Of a stretch of DNA of 64,000 nt, positions 56,156 to 64,000 are shown piece after piece; position 1 is the first letter of the stretch; each line of letters starts with the position of its first letter. Position numbers and translations under genes: made by a program. The notes under the pieces are model-generated. The model was not told the DNA's origin. It searched no databases and was given only the letters and a program-made list of their open reading frames with translations. Source of the DNA: Acidobacteriota bacterium (GTDB lineage Bacteria; Acidobacteriota; Thermoanaerobaculia; Multivoradales; Multivoraceae). The DNA is taken from the NCBI GenBank assembly GCA_026707545.1, contig JAPOWR010000001.1, positions 2,075,778 to 2,139,777 on the forward strand, in the 5' to 3' direction.

Positions 56156-57520
56156 ATGAACACGGCACCGCAACCCGACTCGCTGCACAGACTCGTGAAG
56201 CACGCGATCGACAGTGGGAAGGCGGAAAGCGTCGCCGAGGCGGAAGCCATGTTCCGCGGCTACCGTCTTTCGGTCGAGATAGGTCCTGCGGCAGCCGAGG
56301 AGTCCGTCAACCAGGCCACGCTGTTGACGGTGGTCGCGCTCGCCCGGCGGGTGTTCCTGGGCGGCGTGAGCGTTTGCGCGCCTCTCGGCACGGTTCTCTC
56401 GACGCCTCCGCCTCTCGGGCGAACGCTCGCCACGGCGGTGAAGACGCTCGGCGGCGAGATCGGCGTCGCCGCCCCGGGGACTCCGACCATCGTGATCGGT
56501 GGAGGGCCAGGCGGTCGGCGGGAGGGCTTCTCTATTCGGACGGCCGCCGCCGGTTGGCGGGGAGGCGTACTGCCGGTCCACTCGAGCCTGGAGCCGGCGC
56601 CCGGACCGGCGATGCCTCTGGCCGGAATGTTGTCCGCGGCACTGGCCGTGAACGAAGCGTACCTCGACGCGGACGGCATGTCGATCGCCGGTCGCCGCGT
56701 CCTGGGCCTGTCGCTATGGCAGCCGGACGCGCATGCGGATTGGCTGGTTGGAGAACCCGAGGAGCCGGAGCTGACCTATCTACCTTCGCGGCTCTGGCTA
56801 ATCGGGCTGGGACACCTCGGACAAGCCTACCTCTGGGGACTCGGAATCCTCCCATACCGCCATCCCGAGAACCTGTCCCTGGTGTTGCAGGATGTGGACT
56901 TCGTCACCGACTCGACGGAGAGCACGTCGGTGCTCACGCGCGTCGAACACGTCGGCCAAAAGAAGACCCGGACCATGGCTGCGTGGGCGGACGCCAGAGG
57001 ATTCGAGACGACGATCCATGAGCGGCTGTTCGATGCGGATTTCGAGCGACAGCCGTCAGAGCCTGGAGTTGCGCTGTGCGGTCTCGATAAGGCGAGTTAC
57101 CGGCGCTCGCTCGACCGGGTGGGCTTTGACATGGTGATCGAGGCCGGTCTGGGAAGCGGTTACCGTGATTTCCGAACCATGCGCCTTCACACACTGCCCG
57201 GCCCTCGTCCGGCCACCGAGATCTGGAGCCCCGCAGCCAGCACCGAGACCGTCGAGGATCGGCCCGCCTACCGACGCCTGTTGAAAGAGGGCACGCTCGA
57301 CCAGTGCGGGATGACGATGCTCGCCGGCAAGGCGGTCGGCGCTCCCTTCGTTGGGGCGGTCGCCGCCACCTTGGTCCTGTCCGAGATCCTGCGGCACCTT
57401 CATGGAGGGTGCGTGCACGGGATGATCGATTTGGACTTGTTGGGGCTGGATCAGCGTCGTGCCGTTCTGCACGAGCCGGGCTTCAACGGTTTCAACCCGG
57501 GATTCGCTTGGGCCAGGTAG
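56156..57520 (+). CDS. E1-like (ThiF-fold) activating enzyme with N-terminal extension
   Basis: 454 residues. About 205 N-terminal residues of unknown fold precede the ThiF domain: YLPSRLWLIGLGHLGQAYLW with GLGHLG at 217-222 binding ATP, QDVDFVTDSTESTSVLTR as the adenylation loop, VGQKKTRTMA, and CGMTMLAGKAVGAPFVGAVA with Cys384 as the probable thioester residue. The zinc-binding CxxC pairs of many ThiF proteins are absent. It lies 13 bp after the JAB stop. It would adenylate the Ubl tail and pass it to the E2-like protein. The N-terminal part may bind the two-domain tag. Confidence 0.8.
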   Translation: MNTAPQPDSLHRLVKHAIDSGKAESVAEAEAMFRGYRLSVEIGPAAAEESVNQATLLTVVALARRVFLGGVSVCAPLGTVLSTPPPLGRTLATAVKTLGGEIGVAAPGTPTIVIGGGPGGRREGFSIRTAAAGWRGGVLPVHSSLEPAPGPAMPLAGMLSAALAVNEAYLDADGMSIAGRRVLGLSLWQPDAHADWLVGEPEEPELTYLPSRLWLIGLGHLGQAYLWGLGILPYRHPENLSLVLQDVDFVTDSTESTSVLTRVEHVGQKKTRTMAAWADARGFETTIHERLFDADFERQPSEPGVALCGLDKASYRRSLDRVGFDMVIEAGLGSGYRDFRTMRLHTLPGPRPATEIWSPAASTETVEDRPAYRRLLKEGTLDQCGMTMLAGKAVGAPFVGAVAATLVLSEILRHLHGGCVHGMIDLDLLGLDQRRAVLHEPGFNGFNPGFAWAR

Positions 57521-58165
57521 CCGGTCCGCGCGGTCACGACCCGTATCCGTGCGCCAGACGTGCTCGTCGGGCGCCTCGGCGACCTGCAACAACGAGCAAT
57601 CCGGCCAAGCACGGGCCAATACGGGCGTGTTCGTAACCGGACGCGGAAGTCCTTTCCCGGGCGACGGCAAGCGATTCGCTGAGTTCAAGGGTCCGAGCAG
57701 GGCCGGGGTCGCCGGGCATGACGAGCATGTAGTCATACACCCTCAATTGCCGTTCCCTGAAAACCAGGATCGGGCAGCTGCCAACCGGATAGCCAAGGCC
57801 CTCCGCCGCGCCGAGCTCCTCGGCAGGCAGGTACCAATCGTTCTCTGGAGATCCCACAGGAGGCTGCTGGAGCGCCAGGCGTTCCCTAGCCTCGTGGACC
57901 TGCCGGCGGACGAGATCCAGACCGCCGACCTGATGCGGGCGCTGGCGTCGCCGGGCGTCCCTCGCTCCGAGTCCGCTGAGCCCCCTCCCATCGGCCACGA
58001 ACCGGACGGCGTCGCGGCGCGAATCCGTAGTCGAATTGGCGTCGAGCGCTCAGCGTGGCGGCGCCACGACGACCGACGACCCCCGGCCGACTGACCTCGC
58101 TCCGGCCCGCTCGCCCACTGAAGATCTGGGGTAACCTGCAAGTCGCGCCCCGAGTGGAGGAACTC
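57521..58165. other. Gap with ambiguous overlapping frames; possible small gene 57534-57998 (minus)
   Basis: Two long frames overlap here and cannot both be real. The minus-strand frame 57534-57998 (154 aa) has natural-looking stretches (NDWYLPAEELGAAEGLGYPV, LRVYDYMLVMPGD) and would be convergent to the E1 gene. The plus-strand frame through 58094 (211 aa) is Arg/Ser-rich but contains ENQDRAAANRIAKALRRAEL. Neither matches a family I know. I lean weakly to the minus strand. Confidence 0.3.
58156..58161 (+). promoter_or_regulatory. Shine-Dalgarno GGAGGA that sets a GTG start
   Basis: GGAGGA is followed after 4 bp by GTG at 58166. The longer frame (from 58055) has Arg/Pro-rich N-terminal sequence not expected in methyltransferases, so 58166 is the best start. 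Confidence 0.55.
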
Positions 58166-59104
58166 GTGGAACCCACCGCCGCACAGCTCGAAGCCTTCCC
58201 CACCAGCGATCCCGGTGCCCTGATCGCGCGAGAGCCCCTCTACGCGACTCACACCGGTGCGTGCTTCGTCGGTGACGCACAAGACCTTCTCTCGGAGCTG
58301 CCACCCCGCTCGATCGATCTAGTGGTGACGTCTCCGCCCTACGCGCTCCACTTCGAGAAGGAGTACGGGAACGTGCCCAAGGCCGAGTATATCAATTGGT
58401 TCGCTCCCTTCGCGGCCGGCGTACACCGAGTCCTCAGAGATTCCGGCAGCTTCGTACTCAACCTCGGTGGAAGCTACAATGCAGGCGAACCAACCCGCTC
58501 GCTCTACCACTTCAAACTGCTCGTCCATCTCGTCGACACGCTAGGGTTCCACCTTGCCCAAGAGTGCTTCTGGTACAACCCGGCGAAACTGCCCACGCCC
58601 GCCGAGTGGGTCAATGTGCGGCGCGTCCGCATCAAGGACTCAGTCGAGTACGTGTGGTGGCTGTCCAAGACACCGAATCCAAAGGCGAACAACGCCAATG
58701 TCCTCGTGCCGTACAGCAAGGACATGAAACGGTTGATGCAGCGCGGACTACGGGCCACTCGTAGGCCTAGCGGCCATCACGTCACTCAGAAATTCCTGAA
58801 AGACCGAGGTGGATCGATTCCCTCCAACCTACTGGAATGGGGGAACAATGATTCCAACTCGGCCTTCATACGACGCTGCCGGGAGCTGGGGGTCACGAGT
58901 CATCCCGCTCGATTCCCACGCGTTCTTCCCGAGTTCTTCATCCGCCTGCTTACGGCTCCCGGCGACATCGTTCTCGACATATTCTCCGGCAGCAACACCA
59001 CCGGCTCTGTGGCGGAACAGCTCGGCCGAGGGTGGCTAGCCTTCGAGATCGACGAGAAGTACGCACGCATCTCAGCTCTTCGCTTTGATCAAGAGATCTT
59101 GTAG
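58166..59104 (+). CDS. DNA methyltransferase, beta class (probable N4-cytosine or N6-adenine)
   Basis: 312 residues. [20 protein letters not shown] and [15 protein letters not shown] give the catalytic motif IV (SPPY), and near the end [20 protein letters not shown] gives the SAM-binding motif I; this order (IV before I) is the beta class. SPPY favours N4-cytosine methylation, though N6-adenine cannot be excluded. LNLGGSY and [20 protein letters not shown] also fit the family. The following gene starts directly after its stop, as in a restriction-modification pair. Confidence 0.88.
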   Translation: MEPTAAQLEAFPTSDPGALIAREPLYATHTGACFVGDAQDLLSELPPRSIDLVVTSPPYALHFEKEYGNVPKAEYINWFAPFAAGVHRVLRDSGSFVLNLGGSYNAGEPTRSLYHFKLLVHLVDTLGFHLAQECFWYNPAKLPTPAEWVNVRRVRIKDSVEYVWWLSKTPNPKANNANVLVPYSKDMKRLMQRGLRATRRPSGHHVTQKFLKDRGGSIPSNLLEWGNNDSNSAFIRRCRELGVTSHPARFPRVLPEFFIRLLTAPGDIVLDIFSGSNTTGSVAEQLGRGWLAFEIDEKYARISALRFDQEIL

Positions 59105-60091
59105 GTGAACAGCGACGAGTTCCTCGCGGTTCTAGCTGGACTGTACGGCGAGAACGACTGGCCCAAGCCGCTTCACTTACTCAAGGGCTATCTTCTCGTT
59201 CGCAACGAAGGGCTAGACGCCAAGCGCGCGGCGCTTCGCGTCCGTACTGCACCCCGGTACCTCCAAGCTGTCTTGGATGCGGCGGATCCCGTTGAGGCCG
59301 CTCTCGGAGCGAACCCGGCTGAGATCGAGAGAAAGTCAAGGGTGCGGGCCTTCCGGACGCTGGGACAGCTGCTCGTGGGCCGGGCTGCAGAAGCAGCCTT
59401 CGAGACAATCTACAACGAGGAGATGGAAAGTGGAGAGATGGAGCTCCGTGATCTTCGGGAATCACGGAGCGACACTGACTATCGACTGTACAACGGAGAT
59501 GGACGACCGATCTATCGGCTGAACATCAAGTTCCACGGAGCCCTCTTTGCCAACGCTCGCGCCGTCGTCGGCCTCGAACCCGAGGATTGCTTCGCTCTCG
59601 CGACCTACAAGATCCGCGGTGCGCTGAAGAAGCAGGAGGCCGAACATCTCCCCTACGTGTTCGTGGTTGTAGGCGAACGCTCGCTCACGGGCGAGCAAGT
59701 CGGAAGGCGGATTGCGGGTCACTACATCGACACGGCCGCGTTGTACTACCAGGCGCCAAAGGCGAAACGGAAGCGTGACCTTGAAGATCGGCTAGTAGAA
59801 CAGGTCGCCGCAGACGAAGACTCCGTCTTCCAACACACCTACAGGGCGATCCAAAAGGCGGATTGGTACATTCTCTCCGCACGCCGGGCCGATCGTCTCC
59901 TGCACGAGTCACTCTATGAGCGCGTCTTCGCACTCAGTGTGCCGAGTTTCGCCCGGGCCTATAGCGGCGCCGAAGTCGACATGCACTTCTCGCTCTCCGC
60001 CGATCTCACACCCCTTCGGGACTTTCTCCGCACTCTGCGCAACAGTGGGCATCCGGTCGTCGTTTCGAAGCTTGAACGCGGCGACTACTGA
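59105..60091 (+). CDS. Probable restriction endonuclease partner of the methyltransferase
   Basis: 328 residues. GTG start immediately follows TAG of the methyltransferase. Residues about 85-145 could be a PD-(D/E)XK core: LLVGRAAEAAFETIYNEEM with a Glu on the first helix, then DTDYRLYNGDGRPIYRLNIK, in which Asp and the NIK lysine may be the metal-binding pair (an Asn in place of the usual D/E). The remaining sequence is helical and basic (APKAKRKRDLEDRLVEQVA). No close family is recognised; the call rests mainly on position and this weak motif. Confidence 0.6.
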   Translation: MNSDEFLAVLAGLYGENDWPKPLHLLKGYLLVRNEGLDAKRAALRVRTAPRYLQAVLDAADPVEAALGANPAEIERKSRVRAFRTLGQLLVGRAAEAAFETIYNEEMESGEMELRDLRESRSDTDYRLYNGDGRPIYRLNIKFHGALFANARAVVGLEPEDCFALATYKIRGALKKQEAEHLPYVFVVVGERSLTGEQVGRRIAGHYIDTAALYYQAPKAKRKRDLEDRLVEQVAADEDSVFQHTYRAIQKADWYILSARRADRLLHESLYERVFALSVPSFARAYSGAEVDMHFSLSADLTPLRDFLRTLRNSGHPVVVSKLERGDY

Positions 60092-60166
60092 GAGCGATCA
60101 AGGTACCTCGCCGGCACGACGCCTCGGAGTCAAGGGACTCCTGAGACCACCCCATAGACCCAAGCT

Positions 60167-61081
60167 TCAGCCTCCGAAGTCACCGACCGAGAGATACGCT
60201 TCTCCCGTTTGGGACGCGTGACGCCGTACGCGCTCGACAAGGTCGGCCAGCCCCAACCCGCCCCCTAACACGAGGTACAGATGACTGTGGTCCAGCAGCA
60301 ACATCGGTGTCCGCTCCCCGGAAGCCTCCCGCCTTGCGACCGCTGAGTAGCCGGAAATCGAAACCAGGACACCCATCGTGTTGTCCGCTTTCGTGGTGAT
60401 CTTCTTGTAGAACGAATCGATGTCGGTAGCTCGAGCCTGTCCCGTCGTGAACTTCAGCTCTACGAGGTAGGTCGTCCCCGACACCGTCAACGATCCGTCA
60501 ATCTGGCGGCCCTTGTGGACGTAAGGCCTCCTGTTGTGGATTTCGCAGAAATCCAGCAAATCGTAGAACCACGTCTGGAACTCGTAGCCGGCTTTCTGTC
60601 CGCCGAGTGAGAGTGAGAGTTCGTCAAGCCGTTCCCTAAGGCGCCACAGGGTTTCCTGCGACCGGGTCGCCTTACGCTGCTGCTCGGCGAAACGCACTCG
60701 TGCTTCCTTCTTCTCCTGCTCCGACTGAATCTCCTCTTGCTGCTTCGCGTGGTAGCGCCGTAGCTGCAAGACAGCATCTCGGGCGTCCTCGAGTTTGAGC
60801 GCGGAGTCCTCCCAGTTCTTGAGGTCCGGGAAGGCCTCTTGCTCCATCAAGAAGTCGGCCATCCGCGCCAAGACCGAACGTCCGCGGCCGCTCTTCGGAA
60901 GCTCCGGAAAGAGCCGGTCAAGGAGGTCGCGCTTCGATTCGCCATCGACCCAGTTCCCAAGAAACCCCTCCGACACGCCACATTGTCTCAGGAAGCGGGC
61001 TAGGGCCTTACGTCTCCAGAACGACTTGAGACAAGCTTCGTACACCAGCGAGATGTAGTGCGGTGTGAGTCTCGTCTTCAT
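60167..61081 (-). CDS. PD-(D/E)XK nuclease-like protein with coiled coil
   Basis: 304 residues. The N-terminal third is helical (TPHYISLVYEACLKSFWRRK). A coiled coil follows (KQQEEIQSEQEKKEARVRFA). The C-terminal part is a Mrr-type nuclease core: GYEFQTWFYDLLDFCEIHNR with the helix Glu, RQIDGSLTVSGTTYLVELKF with Asp and ExK. It is convergent to the restriction pair and could be a separate type IV-like enzyme. The base composition is lower in GC than the core genes by eye, suggesting transfer. Confidence 0.65.
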   Translation of the reverse strand: MKTRLTPHYISLVYEACLKSFWRRKALARFLRQCGVSEGFLGNWVDGESKRDLLDRLFPELPKSGRGRSVLARMADFLMEQEAFPDLKNWEDSALKLEDARDAVLQLRRYHAKQQEEIQSEQEKKEARVRFAEQQRKATRSQETLWRLRERLDELSLSLGGQKAGYEFQTWFYDLLDFCEIHNRRPYVHKGRQIDGSLTVSGTTYLVELKFTTGQARATDIDSFYKKITTKADNTMGVLVSISGYSAVARREASGERTPMLLLDHSHLYLVLGGGLGLADLVERVRRHASQTGEAYLSVGDFGG

Positions 61082-61271
61082 TCCGGTTTGGGCCTGAGCT
61101 CTTGCTGCCCTTCCGACTTCGGTCGCTGGAGTAGTGCGCTCCTCGCCGGTCTGGCCAGAACTGGCAATGATCGCATAGCCCGGGCCGGGCCGCAGCTGAC
61201 CTCGCTAATGCCGGCCCCTCCACCGAATCCAAGTCCACCAAGGACATCACCGCCGACTTTACCGCCCCGTC

Positions 61272-61590
61272 TCACCAGGCGAAGATCAGGCGGTCAGCGC
61301 GGCGGACGAGTTTGGGTACGCCGACGGCGCTGCGGCCAGCGGGCGCCGGCGCCACCGTGAGTGCTTCGCCGCTGTTCTCGTCTCGACTGACACGGCGGAC
61401 TCGCAGTTCAAAGCGACCGGCTTCCGAGCGCTCGACCCAACTGACCGCGGTGCTGGCGTCCTCAAGCGCGGCGCTACCCGCCCAACCGCGCGGAGAACCG
61501 TCGTCGATTCGGATCGGATCGTCGAACCGTTGTTCGCTTGTGTTCCAGAAAGCAGCCAGTACTTTCGACTCGCCGCCGGCGGCGGTGAAC
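61272..61590 (-). pseudogene. Truncated C-terminal fragment of a sialidase-like beta-propeller protein
   Basis: The minus strand from about 61590 to the stop at 61272-61274 reads SSWFTAAGGESKVLAAFWNT, then DDPIRIDDGSPRGWAGSAAL, TAVSWVERSEAGRFELRVRR and LVRRADRLIFAW then stop. This repeats the blade pattern of exo-sialidase-like propellers, from memory of the family. The upstream part of the gene is missing: the transposase remnant begins right there. Thus an insertion or deletion removed the N-terminal blades. Confidence 0.5.
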
Positions 61591-61646
61591 CATGAGCTTG
61601 CCCCGGTTTCGTGGACACTTCCTCCTTGTAGGAGGAGGTACCCACG

Positions 61647-61955
61647 ACGCCAAGATCAAGACCCCCGTACCCGGCAGAGTACCGGCAGCAGATGGTGGAT
61701 CTGGTCCGGTCCGGGCGCAGCCCGGACCATCTAGCCCGCGAGTTCGAGCCTTCAGCGCAGTCGATCCGTAACTGGGTCAGGCAAGCGGATCGCGACGAGG
61801 GACGCCGGAGCGACGGCACGACGACGGCGGAGCGTGAGGAGTTGCGCCGGCTGCGGCGTGAGGTTCGCAGGCTGCGCGAGGAGCGGGAGATCCTGGCAAG
61901 AGCCACGGCCTGGTTCGCTCGGGAGACGGACCGGAAGGGGTCTTCCGGTTCATGA
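61647..61955 (+). CDS. IS3-family transposase OrfA (start codon apparently ACG)
   Basis: About 102 residues: PRSRPPYPAEYRQQMVDLVR, then SPDHLAREFEPSAQSIRNWV with the helix-turn-helix, then a leucine-zipper-like coiled coil (EELRRLRREVRRLREEREIL) ending ARATAWFARETDRK. GGAGGAGG (61631-61638) is well placed for a start at 61647, but that codon is ACG; relatives have ATG there. The gene may be untranslated or start at ATG 61692. The stop overlaps the ATG of orfB (ATGA). Confidence 0.6.
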   Translation, partial: TPRSRPPYPAEYRQQMVDLVRSGRSPDHLAREFEPSAQSIRNWVRQADRDEGRRSDGTTTAEREELRRLRREVRRLREEREILARATAWFARETDRKGSSGS

Positions 61956-62149
61956 GAGCGCACCGGGCCGAGTTCCGCATTGCGACCATGGCGCGCGTGC
62001 TCGGCGTCTCCACGAGCGCGTACTAAGCCTGGCTGAAGCGGCCGCGGTCGGCGAGAGAGAAGGCGGAAAAGCGCTCTCGTGAAGCGGGTGCGGGCGATCC
62101 ACGAGCGGAGCCGGGAGACCTACGGAGCACCGAGGATCCGGGCTCAGGC
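61952..62149 (+). pseudogene. IS3-family transposase OrfB, broken and truncated
   Basis: Begins MRAHRAEFRIATMARVLGVS and TSAY, then TAA where relatives have a second Tyr (YYAWL), followed by AWLKRPRSAREKAEK. After a frame change LVKRVRAIHERSRETYGAPR continues to the end of the match. The DDE catalytic part is absent, so no transposition activity remains. Confidence 0.65.
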
Positions 62150-63298
62150 TTAGGGGTACGGGTAGTCGAGGTCGAGGAAGGGCAGGGCGCTCAGGACGTC
62201 CGGGGGATCGACCGGTAAAGCCCGGTGGAGGTAGGAGCCGTCGAGTTCGTCCCAACCGGTGACGCCGAGCAGGCCGAGACAGGTGACGATCTCGTGTTCG
62301 AGGATCTTGAGCATTCGCACGAGGCCCTCGCAGCCGCCGGCGGCCATGGCGATGGCTTCGAGGCGGCCGATGCCGACAGCGTCGGCGCCCAGGACCATCG
62401 CCTTGACCACGTCGGTTCCGCGCATGAAGCCGCCGTCGACGACGACCTCGGTGCGGCCGTCGACTTCCTTCACGACCTCCGGAAGGGTGTCGAGCGTGCC
62501 GCGGGTGTGGTCGAGCTGACGGCCGCCGTGGTTCGAGACGTAGACCACGTCGACGCCGTGCTCGCACGCGAGGCCGGCGTCCTCCGCGGTGGCGATCCCC
62601 TTGAGAATCAGGGGGATGTCGAACTCGTCCTTGATCCGCTTGACCAGGTCCCAGGTCATCCGCGCCTGGTAGTTCAGGGGCGCGACGCGGGTGGTCGCTT
62701 CACCGACCGATGGCGGACGCCAGCGCTTCAGCAGGTCCCGCTCCCGCCGGCTGTAGACCTGGGTATCGACGGTCAGACAGAAGCCGTTGTAGCCCGCGGC
62801 CACCGCCCGGCGGATCAGACCGCGCATCCAGTCCTCGTCGTCGGCCAGGTAGAGCTGGTACACCTTGGCTGAATCGGACGCTTCTGCCGTGCCCTCTAGC
62901 CCCGGCAGGCACACCGAGCTGACGAAGTTCATGATCCCGAACTCCTCGGCTGCCTTGGCGGCCGTGGCGCCGCCGCCTTCCTCGAACAGTTGCAGCGAGC
63001 CGATCGGCGCCAGGATGACCGGAATGCGCAGGTCGTGGCCAAGTAGCGAACCACCGGCCTCGACCTTGGAGACATCGGTGAGCACCCGCGGCCGGAAGGC
63101 CACGGAGTCCAGCGCCTGCCGGTTGCGTTTGACGCTCGTTTCCGTCTCGGCGCCGCCGACGAGATAGTCCCAGACGTTCCCGCCCAGGTTCCGGCGCGCG
63201 GCCACGACGAGTTCGTGGAGGGTCAGCGCGTTCCTTGCCGCTTCTCCCGGAGCCAAGGGGTCGTCGCGCATGTTGGGACGTCGTCTGGGATCGGTCAC
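62150..63298 (-). CDS. FMN-dependent 2-hydroxy-acid oxidase/dehydrogenase
   Basis: 382 residues. NVWDYLVGGAETETSVKRNR is the N-terminal signature, RPRVLTDVSKVE follows, LAPIGSLQLF and YQLYLADDEDWM line the FMN site, LILKGIATAEDAGLACEHGV has the Lys contact, and SNHGGRQLDHTRGTLDTLPE holds the catalytic His and Arg. VVVDGGFMRGTDVVKAMVLG binds the FMN phosphate. The enzyme oxidises L-2-hydroxy acids (lactate, glycolate or longer). ATG at 63298 or the ATG 9 codons later may be used. It is the first core-type gene beyond the island. Confidence 0.9.
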   Translation of the reverse strand: MTDPRRRPNMRDDPLAPGEAARNALTLHELVVAARRNLGGNVWDYLVGGAETETSVKRNRQALDSVAFRPRVLTDVSKVEAGGSLLGHDLRIPVILAPIGSLQLFEEGGGATAAKAAEEFGIMNFVSSVCLPGLEGTAEASDSAKVYQLYLADDEDWMRGLIRRAVAAGYNGFCLTVDTQVYSRRERDLLKRWRPPSVGEATTRVAPLNYQARMTWDLVKRIKDEFDIPLILKGIATAEDAGLACEHGVDVVYVSNHGGRQLDHTRGTLDTLPEVVKEVDGRTEVVVDGGFMRGTDVVKAMVLGADAVGIGRLEAIAMAAGGCEGLVRMLKILEHEIVTCLGLLGVTGWDELDGSYLHRALPVDPPDVLSALPFLDLDYPYP

Positions 63299-63367
63299 GG
63301 TGGCGCTCGGTTTCTTTCGGGCGGGACCCTAGCAGTCCGGGGCGACGCCTGACAGGCTAGCCGCCCC

Positions 63368-63733
63368 ATGATCGAGGTCGACCTGCAGCGGTTCGAGCAC
63401 CTGCTGGCGCGCGCGCTGGACACGCTGCCCCCGGCCTTCGCCGAACTCATCGACAACGTGGCGGTCGTCGTCGAGGAGGAACCGACCGAAGAGGATCTCC
63501 GGCTCGTAGGTCTTGATCCCGAGGAGGACGACCTCCTCGGCCTCTACCATGGCGTGCCCCTCGACGAACGCGGAGCCGGCTACAGCGCCCTACCCGACCG
63601 GGTCGTGATCTACCGCCTGCCGATCCTGTGGATCTGCGACACGGAAGAGGACGTCGTCCGCGAAGTGCGCGACACCCTGGTCCACGAGTTGGGACACCAT
63701 TTCGGGCTGGGCGACGACGACATGCCGTACTGA
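63368..63733 (+). CDS. Small zincin-type metallopeptidase family protein
   Basis: 121 residues, a minimal zincin. VHELGHHFGLGDDDM gives HExxHxxGxxD (His106, Glu107, His110, Asp116) as zinc site. The front part FAELIDNVAVVVEEEPTEED and GLYHGVPLDERGAGYSALPD matches the 'metallopeptidase family' (PF06262-like). Cytoplasmic, no signal peptide. The natural substrate of this family is unknown. Confidence 0.87.
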   Translation: MIEVDLQRFEHLLARALDTLPPAFAELIDNVAVVVEEEPTEEDLRLVGLDPEEDDLLGLYHGVPLDERGAGYSALPDRVVIYRLPILWICDTEEDVVREVRDTLVHELGHHFGLGDDDMPY

Positions 63734-63809
63734 ACTGCCTTGCGTGGAACTGAGCTCCCTGTGCGTCAGCGCGGCGCGGACGCCGCGACTCTACTGCTAG
63801 GTTCGCGCC

Positions 63810-64000
63810 ATGCCGAAAGCCGTTCCCTTCCTGGGCATCGCGGCCGGGATCGCCGCCGGCGCTCTCTTCGCGGCGGCTGGCAGCAGTCACGGCCTCGAGA
63901 TCGCCGACTGGCCCGCGTTCGCTGTTCTTGTCGCCGCCGCGTACGCGATCCAGTGGATCGCCTTCGTGCCGGCCTGGTTCCTGCAGACCGAGCGCTTCTT
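63810..64000 (+). CDS. DUF1295 / steroid reductase-like membrane protein (start only)
   Basis: 63 codons are visible before the window ends. MPKAVPFLGIAAGIAAGALF and FAVLVAAAYAIQWIAFVPAW are two transmembrane helices, and WFLQTERFF matches the start of DUF1295 proteins, related to steroid 5-alpha-reductases. The rest of the gene lies outside. Confidence 0.6.
   Translation, partial: MPKAVPFLGIAAGIAAGALFAAAGSSHGLEIADWPAFAVLVAAAYAIQWIAFVPAWFLQTERF

Larger units (their letters stand above)
61631..62149 (+). mobile_element. Decayed IS3-family insertion sequence
   Basis: Contains an orfA-type gene followed by a broken orfB, both of the IS3 family. orfB is cut after about 65 codons where the oxidase gene begins, so the right end of the element is gone. 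The left inverted repeat is not certain (TGTCCACGAAACC near 61605 on the minus strand is a candidate). Its neighbour on the left is the sialidase fragment, so the site has been rearranged more than once. Confidence 0.65.

Overview
The window is a GC-rich (roughly two-thirds G+C by eye) chromosomal segment from a Gram-negative, respiratory heterotroph. Two large TonB-dependent receptors, many Sec signal peptides and lipoproteins, c-type cytochromes and a PQQ dehydrogenase point to a diderm with a busy periplasm. A 'VWFA-related Acidobacterial domain' protein (TIGR03436-like, 38232-39986), together with DUF6152, DUF2911, a tricorn-type protease and the recurring secreted 'CHEGN' family, makes an uncultivated Acidobacteriota lineage the best guess. 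This is inference from gene families; there is no rRNA marker here.

Layout. 1-31.6 kb is a catabolic, envelope and metal region. It holds a TonB receptor, DUF6152, several CHEGN-family secreted proteins, a PQQ/cytochrome c dehydrogenase, an epimerase, an AhpD-like gene with an in-frame UGA exactly where the second redox Cys should be (probable selenoprotein, 10508-11566), a GT-C-type membrane protein, a DUF547-radical SAM fusion, three cytochrome c/copper-monooxygenase-like proteins, a rhodanese lipoprotein, a second TonB receptor, CopC/CopD, a tandem pair of Nramp-like transporters, a beta-propeller lipoprotein, and a ParDE-type toxin-antitoxin pair coupled to a VOC protein. 31.6-48.2 kb carries ordinary metabolic genes: a sugar isomerase-like protein, tricorn protease, methyltransferase, DoxX, SDR, VWFA protein, Baeyer-Villiger-type monooxygenase, CoA-transferase, KAS III, a third Nramp-like transporter, a serine hydrolase and an MDR oxidoreductase. 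A 73-bp tandem array lies in front of the monooxygenase.

48.4-62.15 kb is an accessory, defence-like island. It starts with a frameshifted HTH/AlpA-type gene. A tightly packed series follows: sigma-like factor, unknown protein, an ImmA/IrrE-UvrD helicase-Fe-S nuclease fusion, then a compact ubiquitin-like conjugation operon (two-domain Ubl, E2-like, JAB peptidase, E1-like). Next come a beta-class DNA methyltransferase with a probable restriction partner and a PD-(D/E)XK nuclease. The island ends in a decayed IS3-family element beside a truncated sialidase-like gene. Core-type genes resume at 62.15 kb (2-hydroxy-acid oxidase, zincin, DUF1295 protein cut by the window edge).

How it fits together. 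The left part suggests uptake and oxidative breakdown of organic substrates through outer-membrane receptors and periplasmic redox proteins, with copper and divalent-metal handling alongside. The island suggests defence or stress response centred on protein tagging plus DNA restriction. The two most notable points are the CxxU AhpD-like candidate with a SECIS-like hairpin, and the Ubl-E2-JAB-E1 operon placed directly behind an ImmA-helicase-nuclease fusion.
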